Source: Frankiales bacterium (lineage in GTDB: Bacteria > Actinomycetota > Actinomycetes > JAFAQI01). Taken from it: a stretch of DNA of 6,541 nucleotides. The DNA is taken from NCBI GenBank assembly GCA_019246495.1, contig JAFAQI010000255.1, forward strand, positions 1 through 6,541. The letters are read 5' to 3'. Positions 1-5,326 of this stretch are shown here, in pieces (within the stretch, counting starts at the first letter, position 1; each line of letters starts with the position of its first letter). The position numbers and the translations under genes are program-made. The notes beneath the pieces were generated by a model that ran no database searches, was not told where the DNA came from, and worked only from the letters and a program-made list of their open reading frames with translations.

Positions 1-101
1 TTCGGACCGACGATCGCCACGACCTCGCCTGGCTGTGCGGCGAAGGCAACATCGAGCACGAAGTCACCCCGGCGTACGGCGATGTCGACGGCGAGGCTCA
101 C
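1..101 (-). CDS. modC: Molybdate ABC transporter ATP-binding protein ModC (N-terminal fragment, cut by window edge)
   Basis: Only the first 33 codons lie inside the window; the gene continues past base 1. ModC is the cytoplasmic ATPase that powers molybdate import through ModB. The visible peptide begins at a GTG (99-101) and shows the first beta strands of an ABC ATPase: a segment reading SLAVDIAVRRGDFVLDV, then QPGEVVAIVGP, which runs into the Walker A P-loop; the next codon (AA-) would give the expected Asn of GPNG. The start overlaps the modB stop as GTGA (4 nt) and has no convincing Shine-Dalgarno, so it is probably translated by coupling. The identity as ModC rather than another ABC ATPase rests mainly on its position directly after modA and modB. 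The lysine of the P-loop, signature motif and any C-terminal Mop/TOBE domain are not visible. Confidence 0.88.
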   Translation of the reverse strand, partial: MSLAVDIAVRRGDFVLDVAFAAQPGEVVAIVGP

Positions 102-859
102 GGCCGGCTCAGCCGCCAGCGGCCGCGCAACGCGACGAGGACCGCGAGAGAAAGCACGAGCAGCAACAACGACAACGCGATCGCTGTGTCGGGATCCGTC
201 TGAAGTGCTTGGTAGACGAGCAGCGGCAGCGTCTGCGTCTTGCCGGGCAGGTTGCCCGCGAACGTGATCGTGGCGCCGAACTCACCTAGCGCCCGAGCCC
301 AGGCAAGCGCGGCGCCGGCCGCCAGTCCCGGACCGACAAGCGGGATCGTCACCCGGCGGAACGTCTCGAGCGGGCCGGTGCCGAGCGTCGCGGCGACATC
401 CTCGAACCGCGAGTCCAGCGATGCGATCGCGCCTTCGACAGCGAGCACCAGGAACGGCATCGCGACGAAGGCTTCAGCCGCGATGGCACCCCACGTTGTG
501 AAGGCGAGCGGCAGGTGCACGATGCCCCGCCGCCCAAAAGCGAGCAGCAGCGCGACACCGCCGACGACCGGCGGCAACACGAGCGGCACCGTCACGAGCG
601 AACGCACGAGCGACTTGCCCGGGAAGTCGGTCCGGGCCAGCACCCAGGCGAGTGGAACGCCGACAAGGATCGACACCGCGAGCGCACCAAGCGAGCATTC
701 AAGCGACAGCCGGAGTGCCGTCAGGGCGGTCGACGACGTCAGCAGTGACGGGAGATGCCGCCACGGCGCGTGCACGAGGATGCCGGCGAGCGGCAGCAAC
801 AGCAGGACCACACCGACCGTCGCGGCCGTGGCCAGCGGGACAGGTGGGCGGCGGGTCAC
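98..859 (-). CDS. modB: Molybdate ABC transporter permease ModB
   Basis: Inner-membrane channel subunit of the molybdate importer, 253 residues, close to the usual ModB length. Hydrophobic segments are visible at about residues 12-30, 55-77, 86-108, 120-142, 178-198 and 226-245. The cytoplasmic EAA loop that docks on the ATPase is at about 153-174 (EDVAATLG, with the conserved Gly at 160). The ModB-typical stretch GEFGATITFAGNLPGKTQT follows at 192-210, and the family element LVLPPVVGGVALLLAFGRRG is at about 93-112. The start is GTG (857-859), overlapping the modA stop as GTGA by 4 nt. I see no Shine-Dalgarno upstream (TTCCTGCCGCC), so reinitiation after modA is likely. It overlaps modC by 4 nt at the other end. 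A sulfate or tungstate permease is less likely given the ModA partner and the Mop regulator in the same operon. Confidence 0.95.
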   Translation of the reverse strand: MTRRPPVPLATAATVGVVLLLLPLAGILVHAPWRHLPSLLTSSTALTALRLSLECSLGALAVSILVGVPLAWVLARTDFPGKSLVRSLVTVPLVLPPVVGGVALLLAFGRRGIVHLPLAFTTWGAIAAEAFVAMPFLVLAVEGAIASLDSRFEDVAATLGTGPLETFRRVTIPLVGPGLAAGAALAWARALGEFGATITFAGNLPGKTQTLPLLVYQALQTDPDTAIALSLLLLVLSLAVLVALRGRWRLSRP

Positions 860-1605
860 GGCGGCAGGAAGCCGAACCGCCGCAGGATCTGCTCGCCCGC
901 AGGGGAGCGGACGAAGTCCGCGAACGACACCCCGCGCTGCGTCAGCGCACCGATCGGATAGGTCGCGATCGGACTGCTCGCGATCGGCACGGCCGTGACC
1001 TTCGAGCCGGCTGACGTCGCGTCGGTCGTGTAGACCACTCCCGCATCCGCCTCACCGAGCTCGACCTTGGTGAGGACGCTCCGCACCTCGAGCTCCAGCG
1101 ACTTCGGATGCACCTTCACGTGCGCGGCTTGCAGCGCGGTCGCGGCGTACTTCCCGGCGGGCACTGTCGGGCCCGCGAGGACGACGGCGAGCTTCCTGTT
1201 CGCGAGGTCGGCGAGTGAGTTGACGTGGTGCGGGTTTCCCGGTGCGACGACGATGACGAGCCGGTTGTGCGCGAAGACCTGGCTCGGCGCCCGCAGCTGT
1301 GCCGCGACGGTTGCCATCGTCGTCTCGTCAGCCGTGGCGAGCACGTCGGCCGGTGCGCCGTTCTGGATCTGCGCCACGAGCTCCTGCGATCCGGCGAACG
1401 AGAACGTCACCTTGCGTCCGGTCTGTTTCGTGTACGCCGCGCCTTCGGCGGTGAATGCGTTGGTCAGTGACGACGCCGCGAACACTGTCACTGGTGCGTG
1501 GTTCGCCGAACCGTTGCCCGGGCCAGCCGAGCCGCTGCCGCCACATCCGGTTGCTGCAAGTGCGGCCAGAGCGGTGCTGACGGCGAGACAGTTGCGCAAC
1601 CTCAT
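856..1605 (-). CDS. modA: Molybdate-binding lipoprotein ModA
   Basis: Extracytoplasmic solute-binding protein that delivers molybdate to ModB/ModC; 249 residues. The N-terminus has a short basic stretch (MRLRN), a hydrophobic core and a lipobox-like end (LAATGC, Cys21), followed by a Gly/Ser-rich tether, as expected for a Gram-positive lipoprotein. ModA motifs are visible: FAASSLTNAF at about 42-51 (oxyanion-binding serines), FAGSQELVAQIQNGAPADV at about 70-88, VPAGKYA at 148-154, EADAGVVYTTDA at 185-196 (binding-site Tyr192) and AGEQILRRFGF near the C-terminus. The ATG start (1603-1605) overlaps the upstream regulator stop as ATGA and has a strong Shine-Dalgarno, GGAGGT, six bases upstream (plus-strand 1612-1617). 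Tungstate binding cannot be excluded, since ModA proteins bind both oxyanions. Confidence 0.95.
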   Translation of the reverse strand: MRLRNCLAVSTALAALAATGCGGSGSAGPGNGSANHAPVTVFAASSLTNAFTAEGAAYTKQTGRKVTFSFAGSQELVAQIQNGAPADVLATADETTMATVAAQLRAPSQVFAHNRLVIVVAPGNPHHVNSLADLANRKLAVVLAGPTVPAGKYAATALQAAHVKVHPKSLELEVRSVLTKVELGEADAGVVYTTDATSAGSKVTAVPIASSPIATYPIGALTQRGVSFADFVRSPAGEQILRRFGFLPP

Positions 1606-1994
1606 CGGTCGACCTCCACGGCCACGTTCGTCGACTTGACCGTCGCGGTTGCGCGGTCGCCTTCGTGCAGGTCGAGGTCGTCGACCGCCTCGCGGGTGAG
1701 CAGCGAGACGAACCGGTGCGGCCCGCTCTGCACCTCCACCTGCGCGGCAACGTCGCCGCGGACCACCCGCGTGACGATGCCGGGGAAGCGGTTGCGCATC
1801 GACGACGTCGACGAGCCGGGCTCGGCGGGCCCGGTCGCGTCCACGGCGAACGCCGCGAGCGCCGCCCCATCGACCGCGCGGTGGCCGGCCGGGTCGGTCG
1901 TCGTCGGGAGCCGGCCGGCGTCCGCCCAGCGGCGGACGGTGTCGACGCTCACGCCGAGAAGCTCGGCCGCCTCGCGCAGCGCATACATCGGCAT
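1602..1994 (-). CDS. Helix-turn-helix regulator fused to a molybdate-binding Mop/TOBE domain
   Basis: First gene of the mod operon, about 130 residues. Residues about 1-50 form an excisionase/MerR-like winged HTH (YALREAAELLGVSVDTVRRW, then AGRLPTT and GHRAV, the usual wing pattern). A Ser/Pro/Gly-rich linker follows, and then at about 65-128 a single Mop domain (SSMRNRFPGIV, VSLLTREAVDDLDLHEGD, VKSTNVAV), the fold that binds molybdate in ModE, ModC and molbindins. I infer a one-component molybdate-responsive regulator of the operon; direct regulation is not shown by the sequence. The start is chosen at ATG 1994 because a TAnnnT -10 hexamer ends seven bases upstream, fitting a leaderless mRNA. 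An in-frame GTG at 2003 would overlap that hexamer, and another ATG lies at 1988. The 3' end overlaps modA by 4 nt and contains the modA ribosome-binding site. Confidence 0.88.
   Translation of the reverse strand: MPMYALREAAELLGVSVDTVRRWADAGRLPTTTDPAGHRAVDGAALAAFAVDATGPAEPGSSTSSMRNRFPGIVTRVVRGDVAAQVEVQSGPHRFVSLLTREAVDDLDLHEGDRATATVKSTNVAVEVDR
1612..1617 (-). promoter_or_regulatory. Shine-Dalgarno of modA inside the regulator gene
   Basis: On the minus strand the sequence GGAGGT sits six bases before the modA ATG. It lies in the last codons of the HTH–Mop regulator. It fixes the modA start and suggests that modA, the abundantly needed binding protein, is initiated more strongly than modB and modC, which lack such a site. 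Confidence 0.85.
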
Positions 1995-2001
1995 GTGCGG
2001 C

Positions 2002-2007
2002 ACTCTA
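2002..2007 (-). promoter_or_regulatory. Candidate -10 hexamer for a leaderless mod operon transcript
   Basis: The minus strand reads TAGAGT, followed by seven bases (GCCGCAC) and then the ATG at 1994. This matches the TAnnnT -10 pattern and the spacing that place the transcription start at or within a base of the start codon, a common leaderless layout in actinobacteria. No good -35 is visible at the expected spacing, where the inverted repeat at 2021-2034 lies instead, and no Shine-Dalgarno precedes any of the possible starts. This is a motif match only. Confidence 0.5.
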
Positions 2008-2020
2008 GCCGCTCAGACAT

Positions 2021-2034
2021 GCCGCAGATGCGGC
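2021..2034. repeat. Perfect 6-bp inverted repeat, candidate operator of the mod promoter
   Basis: GCCGCA-GA-TGCGGC is a perfect dyad with a 2-bp centre. Its left half starts 13 bases upstream of the candidate mod -10 hexamer, so it covers the -35 region. That position would suit an operator for the HTH–Mop regulator, or for the divergent TetR. GC-rich dyads of this size arise often by chance in such DNA, so the role is inferred from position alone. Confidence 0.4.
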
Positions 2035-2091
2035 CAATTACCCCGTAGATCAGCCGCGTGCGCTGTTTCGTGCAACCTCTGCCGCGCCAGG

Positions 2092-2718
2092 ATGCGGCTG
2101 CGTGACAGAGTGAGCGCCGTGCAGCCCTCGACGACGTCGACGCGGTCCGGCGGCCGTGCGCAGGAGACCAGGGCGACGCTGCTTGCGGCCGCGCGCGACG
2201 TGTTCGCCGAGTCCGGATTCGCCCAGGCCAACATCGCCGACGTCGTCGCCCGCGCGGGCGCCAGTGTCGGCAGCCTCTACCACCACTTCGGCGGCAAGGC
2301 GGACCTCTACCTCGCGCTGTTCGAGGACTACCAGACCCGCCAGGAGGCCCGGGCCGCCGCCGCTGTCCGTGAGGCGCGGACGAGCGGCGTCACGGATCCG
2401 GTCGACCTGTTCCTCGCCGGTGCCGCGGCCTATCTGCGGGGGTGCTGGGAGGAGCGCGGGCTGGCGCGGCTGTTCCTCGCCGGCGGTGGTCCGACGGGCT
2501 TCGAACTCATCGCCCGTCGGCGTTACCGGGAATGGACGCGGGTGAACGCGACACTGCTGCGCGCCGACGACCAGCCGCTCGGCGACACCCTCGTGCTCGT
2601 GCTGACGAGTGTCGTCGCGGAGGCCGGCAGCGAGGTCGCCGTACAGGACAACGAGTCCGACGCGTTCCGTCTTGCCGACGAGGTGCTCGAGCTGATCTCG
2701 CGGATCAGCCACCCCTGA
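2092..2718 (+). CDS. TetR/AcrR-family transcriptional regulator
   Basis: About 208 residues from the ATG at 2092, a normal TetR length. The N-terminal DNA-binding domain is clear: TRATLLAAARDVFAESGF at about 26-43, then the helix-turn-helix at about 46-65 (ANIADVVARAGASVGSLYHH) and FGGKADLYLALF. The C-terminal ligand-binding and dimerisation half (about 80-208) is alpha-helical and Ala/Leu-rich, with no signature that reveals a ligand. The gene is divergent from the mod operon and converges on ogt, overlapping its 3' end by 14 nt. It could control itself, the mod operon or a distant target; nothing in the window decides. The start is uncertain: ATG 2092 has only a weak upstream AGG, and in-frame GTGs at 2110 and 2119 are possible. 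The last is preceded by a CAGAGT hexamer seven bases upstream. The open frame extends far 5', but that part is antisense to the mod regulator and modA. Confidence 0.88.
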   Translation: MRLRDRVSAVQPSTTSTRSGGRAQETRATLLAAARDVFAESGFAQANIADVVARAGASVGSLYHHFGGKADLYLALFEDYQTRQEARAAAAVREARTSGVTDPVDLFLAGAAAYLRGCWEERGLARLFLAGGGPTGFELIARRRYREWTRVNATLLRADDQPLGDTLVLVLTSVVAEAGSEVAVQDNESDAFRLADEVLELISRISHP

Positions 2719-3253
2719 CCAGAGCGGTCTCGACCGGAATCAACTCGCCCTGCACCGGGTCCTGCTCGCCGCGTTCGTGCCGCAGCAGCCAGCTCTTCAC
2801 GGTGAGCCCGTAGTAGTAGCCGCCGAGGTTGCCGCCGGTGCGCACGATGCGGTGGCACGGCACGATCGGCGCGACGCGGTTCTGCGCGCAGGCACTGCCG
2901 GCGGCGCGCACTGCGTTGGGGTTGCCGGCACGCGCGGCGAGCTCGGCGTAGCTGATCACTTCACCGGCCGGCACCTCGCGCATCACCTTCCACGCGGCCT
3001 GGCGGAACGCCCCGCCGGGTTGCTCGACCGGCAGGTCGTCGAACGCCGAGACGTTGCCCGCGAAGTAGTCGCGCATCGCTGCGGAGAACGGACCGAGGTC
3101 GGCAACCTCACGCAGCTCGTCGGATGTCGCGAGCCGGCTGAACTGGTCGGCGACCGGGGTGAAGCCAGCGCCGATGAGGGCATCGTCCTGCACGAGCAGC
3201 GACATGTCGCCGACCGGAGTCGCGAGAGTCGTGGCGAGAACGGGGCTGGTCAT
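2705..3253 (-). CDS. ogt: Methylated-DNA–protein-cysteine S-methyltransferase (O6-alkylguanine repair)
   Basis: Suicide repair enzyme that moves the alkyl group from O6-alkylguanine (and O4-alkylthymine) onto its own cysteine; 182 residues. The active-site motif is IVPCHRIV, with acceptor Cys133 in PCHR. The upstream Asn hinge (QNRVAPI, Asn125), the DNA-binding helix with Arg finger (NPNAVRAAGSA, Arg116), the conserved SYAELA tyrosine (Tyr102) and the C-terminal KSWLLRHE with the conserved Glu160 are all visible, so it looks catalytically intact. The N-terminal half (about 1-80) is the less conserved RNase-H-like domain. The ATG start overlaps the Ada–AlkA stop as ATGA and has its own Shine-Dalgarno (GAGGAG, 3259-3264). 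It is therefore almost certainly co-transcribed with the fusion gene and would be induced together with it if an adaptive response operates. Its 3' end overlaps tetR by 14 nt. Confidence 0.95.
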   Translation of the reverse strand: MTSPVLATTLATPVGDMSLLVQDDALIGAGFTPVADQFSRLATSDELREVADLGPFSAAMRDYFAGNVSAFDDLPVEQPGGAFRQAAWKVMREVPAGEVISYAELAARAGNPNAVRAAGSACAQNRVAPIVPCHRIVRTGGNLGGYYYGLTVKSWLLRHERGEQDPVQGELIPVETALVRGG

Positions 3254-4722
3254 GCGATCTCCTCGGTTGTCTGGTGCCACAGGTGCATCGCGGCGTAGGA
3301 ACGCCACGGTCGCCATGAATCGGTACGCCTGACGTCCGCGTCGCCGAGCGCGCGGCGCAGCACGAGATCGGTCGCCGGAAACGCATCCGGATCGCCGAGC
3401 GCGCGCATCGCGACGTACTCGACCGTCCACGGGCCGATGCCGGGCAGCGCGAGCAACCGCTGCCGGGTCTCTGCGCGGTCGGCGATCGGGTCGATGACGA
3501 GGTCGCCCAACGCGACTGCCGTGGCGAGTGCGCGCAACGTGCGGATGCGGCCACCGGTGAGGCCGATGCCGTCGAGGTCCGCGTCGGCAACGGCGTCCGC
3601 CGTCGGAAACGCATGTGTCAGCGAACCGCGCGGCCGGGTCAGCGGCTTGCCGCACCGCTCGACGAGTCGGGCCGCGAACGTGCGGGCGGCACGGACCGAC
3701 ACCTGCTGGCCGAGCACGGCACGCACCGCGAGCTCGAAGCCGTCGACAGAGCCGGGCACCCGGATGCCGGGCACCCGCTGGACGGCGGTGGCGAGCAGCC
3801 GGTCGCGGCCGAGCACGGCGTCGACGGCGACCGGGTCGGCGTCGAGGTCGAGGACGCGACGGCAGCGCGCGACGACCGACGACACCGAGCGCAGGTCGTC
3901 GATGTCTAGCCGCGCGATGACGTGCCCCGACTCCGGTCGCGGGGTGAGCTCGACGACGCCGCCTGCGAGCACCCGCCGGTAGGTGTCTCCGTCGACCTCC
4001 TCGACACCGGCGACCGCACGACCGCCGAGCCAGTCGAGAACGGACTGCGCGGCGTAGGGCTGGCGGTGCTGCAACCTGACGGTCAACGTGCCGACCGACT
4101 CACCGGCGGAAGGCGTCGTACGCCGAAGGTCCCGCGGCGGGCAGCCGAACTCCGCACGCATCACGTCGTTGAACTGGCGGATGCTCGCGAAGCCCGCGGT
4201 GAACGCGACCGTCGCGAGCGGCAGGTCCGTGTGCTCGACGAGCATCCGCGCGGTCTGCGCGCGGCGGGTGCGGGCGAGCGCCAGCGGCCCGACGCCGATC
4301 TCGGCGACGAGAACGCGGTGCAGGTGGCGCTCGCTGACTGCGAGACGTCGGGCGAGACCTGGCACGCCGACCTCGTCGACGACACCGCTGGCGATGCCGC
4401 GCAAGGCGCGGGCCGCGAGGTCGGCCCGGATGTCCCAGTCGCGGCTGCCCGGAGCTGCGTCGGGCCGGCAGCGCTTGCAGGCGCGATAACCAGCCGCAGC
4501 CGCCGCCGCGGCGTGCGGATAGAAGCTGACGTTCTCGCGCTTCGGCGTCTGGGCGGGACAGCTCGGCCGGCAGTAGATGCCCGTCGTGCGCACAGCGGTG
4601 ACGAAGTGGCCGTCGAACCGGCGGTCTCGGCCCTGGACCGCGCGGTAGCAGCGGTCGAAGTCCGCTCCGGCCGCGAGGCCGGTCTCGACAACGGTTCGGG
4701 TCACGGGAAGAGCATCGCCCAT
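3250..4722 (-). CDS. alkA: Ada-type methyl phosphotriester sensor fused to AlkA 3-methyladenine DNA glycosylase
   Basis: A 490-residue three-part protein. Residues about 22-90 are the Ada zinc domain: FDRCYRAV, TTGIYCRPSC, RENVSFYPHA and CKRCRPD supply the four zinc cysteines Cys51, Cys55, Cys82 and Cys85. Cys51 corresponds to the methyl-accepting Cys38 of E. coli Ada. Residues about 98-202 are an AraC-type double HTH (LARRLAVSERHLHRVL; VAFTAGFASIRQFN). Residues about 210-490 are AlkA: an N-terminal beta domain, RAVLGQQVS at about 334-342, the helix-hairpin-helix LPGIGPWTVEYVA at 426-438, and the catalytic Asp452 in PATDLVLRRAL. Methylation of the zinc domain probably turns the protein into an activator of its own operon, while the glycosylase removes N3-alkylpurines. 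The ATG at 4722 is the preferred start; a GTG at 4704 (484 residues) is a real alternative. The upstream open frame to 5022 is antisense to the DUF4245 gene and is rejected. It overlaps ogt by 4 nt. Confidence 0.93.
   Translation of the reverse strand: MGDALPVTRTVVETGLAAGADFDRCYRAVQGRDRRFDGHFVTAVRTTGIYCRPSCPAQTPKRENVSFYPHAAAAAAAGYRACKRCRPDAAPGSRDWDIRADLAARALRGIASGVVDEVGVPGLARRLAVSERHLHRVLVAEIGVGPLALARTRRAQTARMLVEHTDLPLATVAFTAGFASIRQFNDVMRAEFGCPPRDLRRTTPSAGESVGTLTVRLQHRQPYAAQSVLDWLGGRAVAGVEEVDGDTYRRVLAGGVVELTPRPESGHVIARLDIDDLRSVSSVVARCRRVLDLDADPVAVDAVLGRDRLLATAVQRVPGIRVPGSVDGFELAVRAVLGQQVSVRAARTFAARLVERCGKPLTRPRGSLTHAFPTADAVADADLDGIGLTGGRIRTLRALATAVALGDLVIDPIADRAETRQRLLALPGIGPWTVEYVAMRALGDPDAFPATDLVLRRALGDADVRRTDSWRPWRSYAAMHLWHQTTEEIA
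3259..3264 (-). promoter_or_regulatory. Shine-Dalgarno of ogt
   Basis: The minus strand reads GAGGAG five bases before the ogt ATG, within the last codons of the Ada–AlkA gene. It supports the ATG at 3253 as the true start and indicates efficient initiation in addition to translational coupling. Confidence 0.8.
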
Positions 4723-4780
4723 GCCACCGACAGGTTCTGGCGGTTTTCGGACCAGGCCGTCTCGCGGAGAGAATGGAGGC
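4723..4780. promoter_or_regulatory. 58-bp divergent promoter region between alkA and the DUF4245 gene
   Basis: This short gap must hold the 5' signals of two divergent genes. Plus strand: GAGAAT at 4769-4774 has the A and T of a TAnnnT -10 and lies six bases before the GTG at 4781, a leaderless-type spacing. GGAGAG at 4766-4771 could instead be a Shine-Dalgarno; GGAGG at 4775-4779 is too close to the start to serve. Minus strand: no clear -10 precedes the ATG at 4722, but GATGCT (4711-4716) lies six bases before the alternative GTG at 4704. I see no obvious Ada operator or long dyad. All assignments are motif-level only. Confidence 0.4.
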
Positions 4781-5326
4781 GTGACGACGGAGGCGCCGCG
4801 CCGCGGTGCGGGCAAGGCGCTCGGCGACATGACCCGCTCGCTTGGTCTCATGGCGGTCGTCGTCGCGGTGTTCCTCTTCATCGGACCGGCCCGCACTCTC
4901 GTCATGCCCGGGTCCGCTGCCCGGCCAGCGGTCGACGACTCCGACGCTATTCGCGGGTTCGGGACGGCGACGCATACGCCCGCGCTCGTGCCGGCCGGTC
5001 TGCCGCGCAGTTGGCGGGTCAACGCGGCGACGCTTCAGCACACGCGGACCCTCGAGCAGCTGCACATCGGCTACGCCGTGCCGGGCTCGCGCTACGCCGG
5101 GCTGGACGAAGGTGTCGGCGACCCGGCGAGCCTGGTCCGGACGGTCCTCAGCCCGGCCGGCGCGACCGTCCACGGCAGCACGACGATCGCCGGCCGGCTC
5201 TGGCAGGTCCGTCGCTCGGCTCGCGGGGAGGAGGCGCTGACCCGGCAGGACGGCAACCGGACCGTCGTCATCACCGGCGACGCGACCGACGTGCAGCTGC
5301 GGTTGCTCGCGGGCTCACTTCGCTGA
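4781..5326 (+). CDS. DUF4245-type membrane-anchored protein of unknown function
   Basis: About 181 residues from the GTG at 4781. A short cytoplasmic head (MTTEAPRRGAGKALGDMTRS) is followed by one transmembrane segment at about 20-37 (LGLMAVVVAVFLFIGP) and an extracytoplasmic domain of about 140 residues. The pattern fits DUF4245: PAGLPRSWRVNAAT at about 71-84, LHIGYAVPGSRYAGLDE at 94-110, then a GSTTIAGRLWQVRRS element and a TVVITGDATDVQLRLLAGSLR end. There is no lipobox Cys and no recognisable catalytic motif. Function is unknown. From recall, this family commonly sits near xseB/xseA and glpX in actinobacteria, which agrees with its neighbour here. The start is chosen for length and spacing; the frame is open upstream to an ATG at 4721, but those codons lie in the divergent promoter gap. 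Its stop overlaps the convergent xseB by 12 nt. Confidence 0.82.
   Translation: MTTEAPRRGAGKALGDMTRSLGLMAVVVAVFLFIGPARTLVMPGSAARPAVDDSDAIRGFGTATHTPALVPAGLPRSWRVNAATLQHTRTLEQLHIGYAVPGSRYAGLDEGVGDPASLVRTVLSPAGATVHGSTTIAGRLWQVRRSARGEEALTRQDGNRTVVITGDATDVQLRLLAGSLR

Noticed and set aside
1498..2091. 5' extension of the TetR open frame by almost 200 codons
   Set aside because: It lies antisense to the mod regulator and modA and adds low-complexity Ser/Arg/Thr sequence; TetR proteins are about 200 residues.
2008..2091. Searched for an RNA gene, riboswitch (such as a Moco-type element) or terminator in the mod–tetR gap
   Set aside because: The gap is under 100 bases, the only clear structure is the short dyad at 2021-2034, and no U-run or conserved riboswitch core is visible. 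A leaderless mod transcript would leave no room for a leader RNA.
3254..3655. 5' extension of the ogt frame into the alkA 3' end
   Set aside because: It overlaps the conserved AlkA C-terminus in another frame, shows no motif, and the ATG at 3253 has a good Shine-Dalgarno.
3751..3777. Tandem 12-base repeat GCCGGGCACCCG at 15-base spacing
   Set aside because: It encodes RVPGI-RVPGS inside the AlkA domain, where a PGxRVPG element is usual for the family. Codon bias on a repeated peptide explains it.
4484..4506. GC-rich triplet run coding for seven alanines in the Ada zinc domain
   Set aside because: It corresponds to the Ala-rich helix between the two Cys pairs of Ada (E. coli has a similar Ala-containing segment), so no special repeat is implied.
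4723..5022. N-terminal extension of the Ada–AlkA frame by 100 codons
   Set aside because: It runs antisense through the DUF4245 gene, shows no family motif, and the Ada domain normally starts close to the FxRCY motif.
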